Part shown: positions 41,235-49,816 of the stretch, piece by piece | Layout: each line of letters opens with the position of its first letter | Numbering within the stretch: the first letter of the stretch is position 1 | Source: Paracoccaceae bacterium | GTDB lineage: Bacteria > Pseudomonadota > Alphaproteobacteria > Rhodobacterales > Rhodobacteraceae | NCBI GenBank assembly: GCA_002697345.1 | Contig: NZVE01000074.1 | Span: 43,225 to 107,224, forward strand | Length of the DNA stretch: 64,000 nt | Direction of reading: 5' to 3' | Program-made: the position numbers and the translations under genes | The notes under the pieces: generated by a model | What the model was told of the DNA's origin: nothing | What the model saw: only the letters and a program-made list of their open reading frames with translations | Database searches by the model: none

Positions 41235-41270
41235 AAAGTATTAAGTTTACCCAAGTAAACTTAATACTTT
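41235..41270 (-). terminator. Perfect 16-bp hairpin at the tkt 3' end
   Basis: AAAGTATTAAGTTTAC (41235-41250) and its exact complement GTAAACTTAATACTTT (41255-41270) surround a 4-nt loop CCAA. The stem overlaps the last eight codons and stop of tkt. On the tkt strand it is followed by a U-rich TTTGTAATTTTG. It probably terminates or stabilises the tkt message and may block read-through from grxD. Confidence 0.7.
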
Positions 41271-43265
41271 CGAAACTATTGCATCTGGGGTTATTTTAAA
41301 ATGTTCATACAAGTCTTCAGCAGGTGCAGAAGCCCCAAATCCTTTCATACCAATAAATGCTGATTTTACAGACTTCCCTCTTTCTCCAGAGAGCCATCGC
41401 TCCCAACCAAAGCTGACTCCAGCTTCTATACCGACCCTTATGGGTCCAAGTGGCAAGACTTTTCTACGATATGCTTCGTCTTGTGTTTCAAATAACTCCC
41501 AGCATGGCATAGAAACCACCCTAACACCTATACCTTTTTCCTCAAGAACACTTTTAGCTGACATTGCAATTTTAACTTCAGAGCCAGTAGCAAGTAATAT
41601 TACTTTTCTTTTATTTAGTGCTTCTGACAATATATAAGCTCCAAAGGAAACTTGATTTTTTCTTGTATGCTTAGCTCTCAATGTTGGCAGCTTTTGCCTA
41701 GATAATGCTAAAACATTTGGTGTTGTTTTCGAGCCAATAGAAAGTTCCCAAGCCTCAATAGTTTCAATTGCGTCAGCCGGACGAAAAACATTAATATTAG
41801 GAGTCGCACGCAGCATGGCCAAATGTTCAACAGGCTGATGCGTTGGTCCATCCTCACCTAGTCCTATTGAATCATGAGTAAGCACATACGTCACGGGCTG
41901 CTTCATAAGTGCAGAAAGCCTAATAGCTCCTCGCGCATAATCAGCAAAACACATAAAAGTTCCACCATAAGGTTTCATACCCCCATGCAAAGCAATCCCA
42001 TTCATTGCAGCGGCCATACCATGCTCTCTAACCCCATAGTAAAGGTACCTTCCTAAACGGTTTTCGGGAGAAAATACTCCTAGGCCAGTTGTAAGTGTAT
42101 TATTGGAACCTGTTAAATCAGCAGATCCACCAAAAGTCTCACTAACTAATGAGTTTATTACTTCCAAAGCCTGCTGAGATGCCTCACGGGTAGCAATGTT
42201 AGGCAAATCAGTCGAAATCTGTTTTTTTAATACTCCAATTTTTGCTGATAAATTTAAGGGTAAAATTCCTAAAATTGACTTATTAAAATCTTTACGTTTT
42301 CTACTAGAAGTCTGATCAAGTCTATGCTCCCAAGCTACTCTATCACGGGAGCCTCGACGCCCTATTTGCAACCATTCAGCAGAGATCTCTTCAGGAATTT
42401 CAAATGGCGGGAAAGGCCATCCATATGCTAGGCGTGTCTTAGTTATTAGATCAGGGTCAGTTAATGCTCCATGACCCTTTGATGTGTCCTGCGCAGATGA
42501 ACCTAAAGCAATATGTGTTTTGCACGAAATCATAGAAGGTTTAGCAGAGTTTTTTGCTATTCTAATTGCTCTATCAATTGCTATAGGATTATGCCCGTCA
42601 ACTTCTTGTACGTGCCATCCTGAAGCTTCGAATCTAGAAACTTGATCAGTACGATCAGAGAGGCCAACATCTCCGTCTATGGTAATATTATTGTTATCCC
42701 AGAATGCTATTAGTTTACCAAGTTGCTGATGACCTGCCAAAGTCAATGCTTCTTGGCTAACGCCTTCCATCAGGCAACCATCACCAGCGATTACATAAGT
42801 AAAATGACTTACTAAGCTTTTTCCAAACTTTGCTCTTTGATGCTCTTCTGCAATAGCAAACCCCACAGCATTTGCAAATCCTTGACCTAGTGGACCGGTA
42901 GTTGTCTCAATGCCTTTAGCATAGCCAAACTCCGGGTGACCTGCTGTTTTAGCTCCAAGTTGACGAAAATTTTTCAAATCATTGATTTTCATATCCGAAT
43001 AGCCAGTCAGATGTAAAATAGAATAAAGTAGCATGGAACCATGACCTGCTGACAAGATAAACCTATCTCTGTCTGCCCAATCTGGTGCACCAGAATCAAA
43101 CCTCATATGACTTTTGAACAAAACTGTTGCAACATCTGCCATACCCATTGGCATTCCAGAATGCCCAGAGTTAGCAGTAGCAACAGCGTCAAGTGAAAGC
43201 ACCCTTATCGCGGCAGCGAGTCTCCAATGATCCGGGTAATCCTTTCTAAGAGTTGAAATATCCAA
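41247..43265 (-). CDS. tkt: Transketolase
   Basis: A 672-residue TPP enzyme of the non-oxidative pentose phosphate pathway (and the Calvin cycle where present). Motifs are GHSGMPMGMAD (substrate side), the TPP-binding GDGCLMEGVSQEA with WDNNNITIDG, and the acid GEDGPTHQPVEHLA. Length and domain order (N-terminal TPP, middle Pyr, C-terminal) are normal. No Calvin-cycle genes are nearby. The last codons form part of a perfect hairpin. Confidence 0.96.
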   Translation of the reverse strand: MDISTLRKDYPDHWRLAAAIRVLSLDAVATANSGHSGMPMGMADVATVLFKSHMRFDSGAPDWADRDRFILSAGHGSMLLYSILHLTGYSDMKINDLKNFRQLGAKTAGHPEFGYAKGIETTTGPLGQGFANAVGFAIAEEHQRAKFGKSLVSHFTYVIAGDGCLMEGVSQEALTLAGHQQLGKLIAFWDNNNITIDGDVGLSDRTDQVSRFEASGWHVQEVDGHNPIAIDRAIRIAKNSAKPSMISCKTHIALGSSAQDTSKGHGALTDPDLITKTRLAYGWPFPPFEIPEEISAEWLQIGRRGSRDRVAWEHRLDQTSSRKRKDFNKSILGILPLNLSAKIGVLKKQISTDLPNIATREASQQALEVINSLVSETFGGSADLTGSNNTLTTGLGVFSPENRLGRYLYYGVREHGMAAAMNGIALHGGMKPYGGTFMCFADYARGAIRLSALMKQPVTYVLTHDSIGLGEDGPTHQPVEHLAMLRATPNINVFRPADAIETIEAWELSIGSKTTPNVLALSRQKLPTLRAKHTRKNQVSFGAYILSEALNKRKVILLATGSEVKIAMSAKSVLEEKGIGVRVVSMPCWELFETQDEAYRRKVLPLGPIRVGIEAGVSFGWERWLSGERGKSVKSAFIGMKGFGASAPAEDLYEHFKITPDAIVSKVLSLLG

Positions 43266-43465
43266 GTGTTTTCCTTTTCACAAACTAATTAACTGATGTA
43301 TTATACCACTTTACTCATTATTCAAGTAACCTTGATGTAAAAACTATCATCAAAACGGTGTCTAACTTATTTGACTGTTATAGGGTTGTTACAGTAGATT
43401 TTATTTATATTCGATATATATTGCACATAACAACAGGAAATCTAACTTGATTAATCGGAGCAAAA

Positions 43466-43849
43466 ATGAACGACCTTGAAACTTTGGAAATTCGACTAGC
43501 TGCTGCTTTAAATCGTGTTTCTAGTCATATAGAAAACCCAATCAAGCAAAACGATAACTTTGAGCTGGAAAGAATTGAAAGGTTAGAACGACGTATTTTA
43601 ATCCTAACAGATCAATTGGAAGCTCAAGAAAATGAAAATATTCGTCTAAGCAACACTATTGCGGAACTAGTTAAATCAAATCAAATAATTCAGAGTGATG
43701 ACACAAAAGAAACTAATGTACTTTTAGAACAGAATAATCGTCTAAGAATAGAGCTTGAAAATTTGCAATCTATTAGAGAACGAGACCTAGCCGAAATTGA
43801 TGATATCTTACGAGAAATTAACCCAATATTAGAAAGGGATGTAAATTAA
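43466..43849 (+). CDS. Coiled-coil protein upstream of zapA
   Basis: A 127-residue protein rich in Glu, Leu, Asn and Arg, mostly predictable as two long coiled-coil stretches (about 5-60 and 75-120). It has no signal peptide or membrane segment. Its stop overlaps the zapA ATG (TAATG), so the two are translationally coupled. Similar coiled-coil genes precede zapA in Rhodobacterales. A structural partner of ZapA at the division site is a reasonable inference, like ZapB in enterics, but is not shown by sequence. Confidence 0.75.
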   Translation: MNDLETLEIRLAAALNRVSSHIENPIKQNDNFELERIERLERRILILTDQLEAQENENIRLSNTIAELVKSNQIIQSDDTKETNVLLEQNNRLRIELENLQSIRERDLAEIDDILREINPILERDVN

Positions 43850-44217
43850 TGCCCAATTTAAAAATAGAGATTGGTGGTTATGTTTTTCAGATAGCTTGTG
43901 AGGACGGAGAAGAAAGCTCATTAAAAGCAGCAGCTCAATTATTGAATTCTGAGGCCTCCAAATTAAAAACAGGTGGTACAAAAATACCAGAAAACAAAAT
44001 GCTATTAATGTTAAGTTTGATAATGGCTGATGAATCACTAAGTATTAACAAAGTGCTGTCTTCCTCTAAAAAAAAGGATGTGGAGCTCTCTTCAACTGTC
44101 AACAAAGATATTATTAACTCTAACTTAACTGTCTCAAAGGTTACTCTTGATAGGTTTGAGGAGTTAGTGACACAGGCAGAAGCTATAGCTGATAGCGTCA
44201 AGAGTATTAGCAGTTAA
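43849..44217 (+). CDS. zapA: Cell division protein ZapA
   Basis: A 122-residue FtsZ-ring stabiliser. The N-terminal globular part (LKIEIGGYVFQIACEDGEESSLKAAAQLLN, cited in part) matches the ZapA head with the GxxYxI-like segment, followed by a helical region about 40-120 that forms the dimerisation coiled coil. It overlaps the upstream coiled-coil gene by one base. Confidence 0.88.
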   Translation: MPNLKIEIGGYVFQIACEDGEESSLKAAAQLLNSEASKLKTGGTKIPENKMLLMLSLIMADESLSINKVLSSSKKKDVELSSTVNKDIINSNLTVSKVTLDRFEELVTQAEAIADSVKSISS

Positions 44218-44343
44218 TTTCATGATACTTACGGCTAGAAGTTTGGATTATAACTAAGTTATTATTTAACTTTCTCAAAAAAGTGGTAATGATTAAGTCG
44301 ATTGATTCCAAAACTATTTCCAATCAAAGGTAGTGCAGTCATA

Positions 44344-44622
44344 ATGGACTTTTATTCAACTTTGCCCAACGCAGGTTTGTTTTTGTTACGGTTCTTATTA
44401 AACATCTTTAAATGGTTTTTGAATAACATCCTATTAGTCGCATCAGGGACGACGCTTGGGCTTATTATAGTTACCAGGCGATGGGAATACATGCTTAAGA
44501 TCCTGCACCCTGTTACTTTCATATTTAGTAAAAGGGCTCCACTGGGCAAAATTGGATTTTATGGTAATCAAATAAGAAATTATGGAAAGGGTTTGGGTGA
44601 TAAATTATGGCAATTAATATAG
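44344..44622 (+). CDS. Hypothetical small membrane-associated protein
   Basis: An unrecognised 92-residue frame with one clear hydrophobic segment (about residues 10-42), an arginine-rich turn and a basic C-terminal tail. ATG 44344 is used; TTG 44302 would lengthen it without a ribosome site. An AAAGG lies 11 nt ahead, a bit far. Its last 16 nt overlap the start of gap. In many relatives the DNA after zapA carries 6S RNA and a 5-formyl-THF cyclo-ligase gene, neither of which I see here. It may be a real clade-specific gene or non-coding leader. Confidence 0.45.
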   Translation: MDFYSTLPNAGLFLLRFLLNIFKWFLNNILLVASGTTLGLIIVTRRWEYMLKILHPVTFIFSKRAPLGKIGFYGNQIRNYGKGLGDKLWQLI

Positions 44623-45602
44623 GAATAAACGGTTTTGGCAGAATTGGACGATGTATCCTGTCGCATATTATAGAAAGTGGAAGAACGGATATTAATGTTC
44701 GAGCAATAAATGCTCCCGGACCCATAGATACAATCGTACATTTATTAAAATATGACTCTATACACGGTCGTTTTCCTAAGGAAATAAAGATTGGTGACGG
44801 TTTTATTGATTGTGGAACTGGGCCAATAAAAATATTCTCTACATACAATCCCACTGAATTGGATTGGTCTGAATTAGATATAGTTTTAGAATGTACTGGA
44901 AAATTTAATTCAAAAAGTGAAGCAATAGTACATATGCAGAGAGGTGCAAAAAAAGTACTAATTTCATCACCAGCAGATAATGTTGATAAAACTATTGTTT
45001 TTGGTGTTAACGATGATACCCTAACTGCCAATGATTTTATCGTATCCAATGGATCCTGCACGACAAATTGTTTAGCACCTGTCGCAAAAGTTCTAAATGA
45101 CACGGTAGGTATTGAAAATGGAATAATGACCACAATACATAGTTATACAGGAGATCAACCACCCTTAGACAAGAGGCATAAAGACCTTTACCGGGCAAGA
45201 GCAGCAGCACTTTCAATGATTCCAACTTCAACAGGAGCGGCTAAAGCTATTGGAGAAGTAATTCCTTCTCTGAAGGGATTGTTGGAAGGATCTGCAATAC
45301 GTGTACCGACACCTAATGTCTCAGCTGTTGACCTAACTTTTTTATCTAGGGACCCTGTATCCATTAAAAAAATTAATTCTCTAATAGAAAAAGCAACAAA
45401 AGAGAAAATTGGCCATGTATTAGCATACGACCCCGAACCTAAGGTATCAATTGATTTCAATCACTCTTCTTATTCGTCAGTATTTGCGCCTGAGCAAACA
45501 AAGGTTTCAGGAAAATTAGTGCGTGTTTTAGCATGGTACGATAATGAATGGGCCTTTTCCTGTCGTATGGCTGATGTAGCAGTGGCAATGGGGAGATTAT
45601 AA
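44607..45602 (+). CDS. gap: Glyceraldehyde-3-phosphate dehydrogenase with NADP-type cofactor site
   Basis: A 331-residue phosphorylating GAPDH. Catalytic Cys151 (SNGSCTTNC) and His178 are present, so it should be active. The residue that normally selects NAD, the Asp after RAIN (position 32-33 in reference enzymes), is Ala36 (RAINAPGP). The second selecting site, Leu-Pro (187-188) in NAD enzymes, is Lys189-Arg190 (PPLDKRHKDL). Loss of the acid with gain of two basic residues is as expected for binding the 2'-phosphate of NADP, as in GapB and plastid enzymes. It overlaps the preceding small frame by 16 nt and lies 93 nt upstream of pgk. Confidence 0.93.
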   Translation: MAINIGINGFGRIGRCILSHIIESGRTDINVRAINAPGPIDTIVHLLKYDSIHGRFPKEIKIGDGFIDCGTGPIKIFSTYNPTELDWSELDIVLECTGKFNSKSEAIVHMQRGAKKVLISSPADNVDKTIVFGVNDDTLTANDFIVSNGSCTTNCLAPVAKVLNDTVGIENGIMTTIHSYTGDQPPLDKRHKDLYRARAAALSMIPTSTGAAKAIGEVIPSLKGLLEGSAIRVPTPNVSAVDLTFLSRDPVSIKKINSLIEKATKEKIGHVLAYDPEPKVSIDFNHSSYSSVFAPEQTKVSGKLVRVLAWYDNEWAFSCRMADVAVAMGRL

Positions 45603-45695
45603 TTCTTCTGCTTATAGAACCCCTTTTAAGGTACATCCAAAATACAAGACTAATAAGGATAATCAGTAAACCAGTGACACTAAAGGAATAGTAAT

Positions 45696-46877
45696 TTGAA
45701 CTATAAGACGATAAAAGATATCGATATTTTTAATAAAAATATACTTATACGCGTTGATATTAATGTTCCAAAAGTAGATGAGCGTATCACCGACTACACA
45801 CGTATCACTGCGCTGTTACCTACTATTAATTATGTTATTGAAAACGGCGGCAAACCGATCCTGATATCTCACTGTGGTCGGCCAAAGGGTACGTATGTAG
45901 CTAGTCTTTCTTTGCTACTGCTAGTTTCAGCTCTAGAGCAAGTGTTTGAACGTAAAGTTGTTTTTATTGACTCAGATTATCACAAAAGGTTGGCTACGGT
46001 TAATATAGGTGAAATAGTTCTATTAGAGAATCTTCGGTTTGATCCTAGGGAAGAAAAAAATGACATATATTTTGCTAAAGAGTTAGCTAATTTAGGGGAT
46101 GTATATGTTAACGAAGCATTCTCTTGCAGTCATAGATCTCATAGTTCTATTGATGCCTTAGCCAGACTTTTACCTAAATGTGCTGGTTTTTCTTTTGTTA
46201 CGGAAATTAATGCCCTTAACCGTATTTTTAACAAACCTAAACTACCCCTTACTGCTTTAATAGGTGGTTCAAAAATATCAACAAAACTAGAGCTGCTAAA
46301 TAGCCTTATTTTAAAAGTAGACCATCTTATTATTGGTGGAGGTATGGCAAATACGTTTCTTGCAGCACAAGGTTTAGAGATAGGTACATCAATAAGTGAG
46401 CCTTCAATGTTAAAAATAGCAAAATCGATACTTGATAAATCTGCTAGGGCCGGTTGCAAAATACACCTCCCTGTAGACGTAATAGTTGCCGACAACATAA
46501 AAGTAGGAAAATCCGAAACTTTTAGGTTTGACAAGTGTCCAAAAACAAAAATGATATTAGATGCAGGTCCAGATACAATAAAAAATATAAAATCTATCGT
46601 TTATTTAACTAAAACACTTATTTGGAATGGCCCTTTAGGAGCATTCGAAACAAAGCCATATGACAAGGCGACAAACAGTGTTGCATTAGCGGTGGCTGAA
46701 AGAACTAACTCTGGAAAATTAATATCTGTAGCTGGAGGTGGAGACACAGTTTCAGCGTTAAGTACTACTGGAAGTGCCGAGAATTTTTCATACCTGTCAA
46801 CAGCGGGCGGCGCATTCTTATCTTGGTTAGAAGGAAAACCTTTGCCTGGAATAACAGCTTTAGAAGATTACCATTAA
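45696..46877 (+). CDS. pgk: Phosphoglycerate kinase
   Basis: A 393-residue two-domain kinase interconverting 1,3-bisphosphoglycerate and 3-phosphoglycerate with ATP/ADP. It has the N-terminal RVDINVP with SHCGRPKG, LENLRFDPREEKND, and the C-terminal nucleotide site GGGDTVSAL and STAGGAFLSWLEGKPLPG. It starts at TTG 45696 with AAAGGAA ahead; no nearby ATG gives the full N-terminus. Together with gap it can run towards sugar or towards pyruvate dehydrogenase. Confidence 0.95.
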   Translation: MNYKTIKDIDIFNKNILIRVDINVPKVDERITDYTRITALLPTINYVIENGGKPILISHCGRPKGTYVASLSLLLLVSALEQVFERKVVFIDSDYHKRLATVNIGEIVLLENLRFDPREEKNDIYFAKELANLGDVYVNEAFSCSHRSHSSIDALARLLPKCAGFSFVTEINALNRIFNKPKLPLTALIGGSKISTKLELLNSLILKVDHLIIGGGMANTFLAAQGLEIGTSISEPSMLKIAKSILDKSARAGCKIHLPVDVIVADNIKVGKSETFRFDKCPKTKMILDAGPDTIKNIKSIVYLTKTLIWNGPLGAFETKPYDKATNSVALAVAERTNSGKLISVAGGGDTVSALSTTGSAENFSYLSTAGGAFLSWLEGKPLPGITALEDYH

Positions 46878-46964
46878 GAAAAAAATAACTTATCTTAGTA
46901 TTTCTTCCTTAAAAAACTTACTTTTTTTACTTTAAAAACGCGCAACTTGCTCTTTAGGGATTCA

Positions 46965-47011
46965 CAAACCGAATCAGTTATGTAATGATTCGTTTGAGTA
47001 AAAAACTCAAA
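46965..47011 (+). promoter_or_regulatory. Two overlapping, mutually exclusive hairpins in the ftsB leader
   Basis: The first stem pairs CAAACCGAATCA (46965-46976) with TGATTCGTTTG (46986-46996) with one bulged C and a 9-nt loop. The second pairs TTTGAGT (46993-46999) with ACTCAAA (47005-47011). They share TTTG at 46993-46996 and cannot form together, as in attenuators. The first could also be a protein operator in DNA. No U-tract follows directly. Confidence 0.4.
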
Positions 47012-47031
47012 TTTAGCTTAGGAACTTTTAA

Positions 47032-47334
47032 ATGCTATTAAGTAAGAAATCTCTTGGAATTGTTCCTTTTATGTTTTTTTTACTTTGCTTTCTTCTAAGC
47101 TTATATTTCGCTCTTGCTACCGTTCAGGGTGATTACGGTATGGTAAAAAGAAATCAAATTCAGTCCGACATGGTTCTTCTAGATCAAGAGCTTGCCCAAC
47201 TTAAAACTAAGGTTTCTAAGTTAAAGAATAGAACACATAGGCTCTCAGATGATTTCCTTGACTTTGATCTCCTGGACACACAGGCGCGCTTTATTTTAGG
47301 ATTCATTAAACCAAGAGAAATAATTATAAATTAG
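47032..47334 (+). CDS. ftsB: Septum formation initiator FtsB/DivIC family protein
   Basis: A 100-residue bitopic protein: a short cytoplasmic start, one transmembrane helix (about 10-30), and a periplasmic coiled coil (about 38-72, QSDMVLLDQELAQLKTKVSKL). This matches FtsB/DivIC, which joins FtsL and FtsQ in the divisome. In alphaproteobacteria this gene is often found between enolase or glycolytic genes and pdhA, as here. Confidence 0.88.
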   Translation: MLLSKKSLGIVPFMFFLLCFLLSLYFALATVQGDYGMVKRNQIQSDMVLLDQELAQLKTKVSKLKNRTHRLSDDFLDFDLLDTQARFILGFIKPREIIIN

Positions 47335-47373
47335 TAGATCAGAAAATCACTAAATTAACAGAAATATTTTTAT

Positions 47374-47424
47374 TTGAACTATTTACTTATACACTTAAAG
47401 TTATGTAACATAGAGATAGTTCAA
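47374..47424 (+). promoter_or_regulatory. Inverted repeat and half-palindrome in the pdhA leader
   Basis: TTGAACTAT (47374-47382) and its exact complement ATAGTTCAA (47416-47424) flank a 33-nt stretch that contains GTTATGTAAC (47399-47408), itself nearly palindromic. GTTATGTAA also occurs at 46977-46985 before ftsB. This could be a regulatory site for the pdh operon; no regulator can be named. Confidence 0.35.
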
Positions 47425-47467
47425 TATTAAACTATATAATAAATCATAAAGAGATTAAGGTTAAGAA

Positions 47468-48445
47468 ATGCCGAAAAAAAAGATGCCTGTCGCCGAGTTG
47501 AAAAAGTACTATGAAGATATGCTTTTGATCAGAAGATTTGAAGAAAAAGCCGGTCAGCTTTATGGAATGGGTTTAATTGGAGGGTTTTGTCACCTTTACA
47601 TTGGTCAAGAGGCTGTAGTTGTCGGTTTAGAAGCTTCCGCTATTAAAGGAGACAAACGAATAACATCATACCGTGATCATGGCCATATGTTAGCGTGCGG
47701 TATGAATGCAAAGGGAGTCATGGCGGAACTTACTGGACGCAACGATGGCTACTCCAAAGGAAAAGGTGGATCTATGCACATGTTTTCTAAAGAAAAGAAT
47801 TTTTTTGGGGGGCATGGAATTGTCGGTGCTCAAGTACCTATTGGGGCCGGCTTAGCTTTTTCAGATAAGTATAAAGGTTCCAAGTCAGTAACTTTTACGT
47901 ATTTTGGAGATGGGGCAGCCAATCAAGGGCAGGTATATGAAACATATAACATGGCAATGCTTTGGAAACTGCCAGTTATATTTGTTATTGAAAATAACCA
48001 ATACGCCATGGGTACAAGTGTTGATAGGTCAACAAAGTCCCCTTCATTGTGGGAAAGAGGTCTAGCCTACGGCATAAAGGGAGAAGAAGTTGATGGTATG
48101 GATGTTTTAAAAGTGAAGGATGCAGGAGACAGAGCAACAGCTCATTGTCGAAAAGGTAATGGCCCTTATATCTTAGAAATAAAAACCTACAGATATCGAG
48201 GTCATTCAATGTCAGACCCAGCTAGGTATAGAACAAGAGAAGAAGTACAAAAAGTTAGAAGTGAAAGAGATCCTATCGAAAACCTCCGTGACACATTACT
48301 GGCTGGAAAGTATTTAAGTGAGCAAGAGATTAAAAAGATTGATGTCGAAATTAAACATATTGTAAATGATGCTGCAGAATTTGCTAAGGCTAGTCCAGAA
48401 CCTAGTGTTAATGAATTATTCACTGATATCTATTTAGAGATATAG
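47468..48445 (+). CDS. pdhA: Pyruvate dehydrogenase E1 component, alpha subunit
   Basis: A 325-residue TPP-binding E1 alpha subunit. Motifs include the [23 protein letters not shown] site (cited in part) and the phosphorylation-loop region [19 protein letters not shown]. With E1 beta it decarboxylates pyruvate and acetylates the lipoyl domain. It is the first gene of pdhA-pdhB-pdhC, and the gap to pdhB is 13 nt. Confidence 0.96.
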   Translation: MPKKKMPVAELKKYYEDMLLIRRFEEKAGQLYGMGLIGGFCHLYIGQEAVVVGLEASAIKGDKRITSYRDHGHMLACGMNAKGVMAELTGRNDGYSKGKGGSMHMFSKEKNFFGGHGIVGAQVPIGAGLAFSDKYKGSKSVTFTYFGDGAANQGQVYETYNMAMLWKLPVIFVIENNQYAMGTSVDRSTKSPSLWERGLAYGIKGEEVDGMDVLKVKDAGDRATAHCRKGNGPYILEIKTYRYRGHSMSDPARYRTREEVQKVRSERDPIENLRDTLLAGKYLSEQEIKKIDVEIKHIVNDAAEFAKASPEPSVNELFTDIYLEI

Positions 48446-48458
48446 GAGTAATAGGAAG

Positions 48459-49805
48459 ATGCCGACAGAAATTCTTATGCCCGCCCTTTCTCCGACAATG
48501 GAAGAGGGTACGATTGCAAAATGGTTAGTAAAAAAAGGTGACTCTGTTTTACCAGGAGACATTTTAGCCGAGATTGAAACTGACAAAGCAACTATCGAAT
48601 TTGAATCAATTGACGAAGGAGTAGTCGGTGAAATTTTATTTTCTGAAGGTTCTGAAGGTATAAAAATTAATGAAGTAATCGCCATATTATATACTTCAGA
48701 TGAGCAAAAAATCTCCAAAAGCACAAAAAATAAGGTTGAGCACGTTATTGAGTCTAAACCTTTAATAGCTAAAAGAAAGTCAGAGGCCGTTGTTGAAATA
48801 AAAGAGCATACTCATGAGTCAGAAACAAAGACTATAACTGTGAGAGAAGCGCTGAGAGATGCTATGGCAGAAGAAATGAGAACTAATCCTAATATTTTTT
48901 TAATGGGAGAAGAAGTGGCAGAGTACCAAGGTGCATATAAGATATCGCAAGGTTTGCTGGAGGAATTCTCGAATAAGCGAGTAATAGATACTCCTATTAC
49001 TGAACACGGGTTTGCAGGAATTGGAATTGGAGCAGCATTTGGGGGTCTTAACCCAATAGTTGAGTTCATGACATTCAATTTCGCCATGCAAGCCATAGAC
49101 CAAATTGTTAACTCTGCAGCAAAAACACTATATATGTCCGGTGGTCAAATGGGATGTTCAATTGTCTTTCGTGGACCTAACGGTGCAGCTTCTAGAGTTG
49201 GGGCCCAACATTCACAAGATTATAGTGCATGGTACTCGAGCATCCCTGGCTTAAAGGTTATATCACCTTTTTCCTCAGACGATGCCAAAGGATTATTAAA
49301 GTCTTCTATAAGAGACCCTAACCCAGTAATTTTTTTAGAGAATGAAATTCTATATGGTGAAAGCTTTGAGGTTCCGATTGATGACAATTTTACCGTTCCA
49401 ATTGGGAAAGCTCGTATCAGAAGAAGTGGAAATGATGTCACAATTGTTAGCTTTGGAATTGGGTTAAAGTTTGCCTTAGAGGCAGCAGAGTTACTTAGTG
49501 AAAGCGGAATTGATTCTGAGGTTATTGATCTAAGAACCTTAAGACCTATGGACACAGATACAATCATCCAAAGTGTTATGAAAACAAACCGTTGTGTCAC
49601 CGTAGAAGAGGGTTTTCCAGTTTGCTCAATAGGAAACTACATAAGTTCAGTAATAATGCAGGAAGCTTTTGACTACCTAGATGCGCCCGTTATAAATTGT
49701 ACCGGTAAGGATGTCCCAATGCCATATGCTGCCAATTTAGAAAAACTCGCCCTGCTTACTACTGCTGAAGTTATAACCGCCGTTGAAGACGTTATGTATC
49801 GCTAA
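48459..49805 (+). CDS. pdhB: Pyruvate dehydrogenase E1 component, beta subunit with N-terminal lipoyl domain
   Basis: A 448-residue subunit in which residues 1-80 form a biotinyl/lipoyl domain (lipoyl lysine Lys43 in ETDKATIEF), followed by a linker and the normal E1 beta domain (about 120-448, with [30 protein letters not shown]). A lipoyl domain on E1 beta is a known alphaproteobacterial feature. It is very similar to the lipoyl domain of the neighbouring E2, which suggests in-cluster duplication. Confidence 0.96.
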   Translation: MPTEILMPALSPTMEEGTIAKWLVKKGDSVLPGDILAEIETDKATIEFESIDEGVVGEILFSEGSEGIKINEVIAILYTSDEQKISKSTKNKVEHVIESKPLIAKRKSEAVVEIKEHTHESETKTITVREALRDAMAEEMRTNPNIFLMGEEVAEYQGAYKISQGLLEEFSNKRVIDTPITEHGFAGIGIGAAFGGLNPIVEFMTFNFAMQAIDQIVNSAAKTLYMSGGQMGCSIVFRGPNGAASRVGAQHSQDYSAWYSSIPGLKVISPFSSDDAKGLLKSSIRDPNPVIFLENEILYGESFEVPIDDNFTVPIGKARIRRSGNDVTIVSFGIGLKFALEAAELLSESGIDSEVIDLRTLRPMDTDTIIQSVMKTNRCVTVEEGFPVCSIGNYISSVIMQEAFDYLDAPVINCTGKDVPMPYAANLEKLALLTTAEVITAVEDVMYR

Positions 49806-49816
49806 GGAGTTAGAAT

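Noticed and set aside
43332..43353. Inverted repeat TTGATG-N10-CATCAA upstream of tkt
   Set aside because: Six-base arms with a 10-nt gap are expected by chance in this composition, and nothing else supports an operator.
44218..44343. Possible 6S RNA after zapA
   Set aside because: The stretch is AT-rich, lacks the long closing stem and central bubble of 6S RNA, and is too short.
44525..45133. Long antisense frame opposite gap
   Set aside because: It shadows a clear GAPDH gene, has no ribosome site and its composition is that of an antisense frame.
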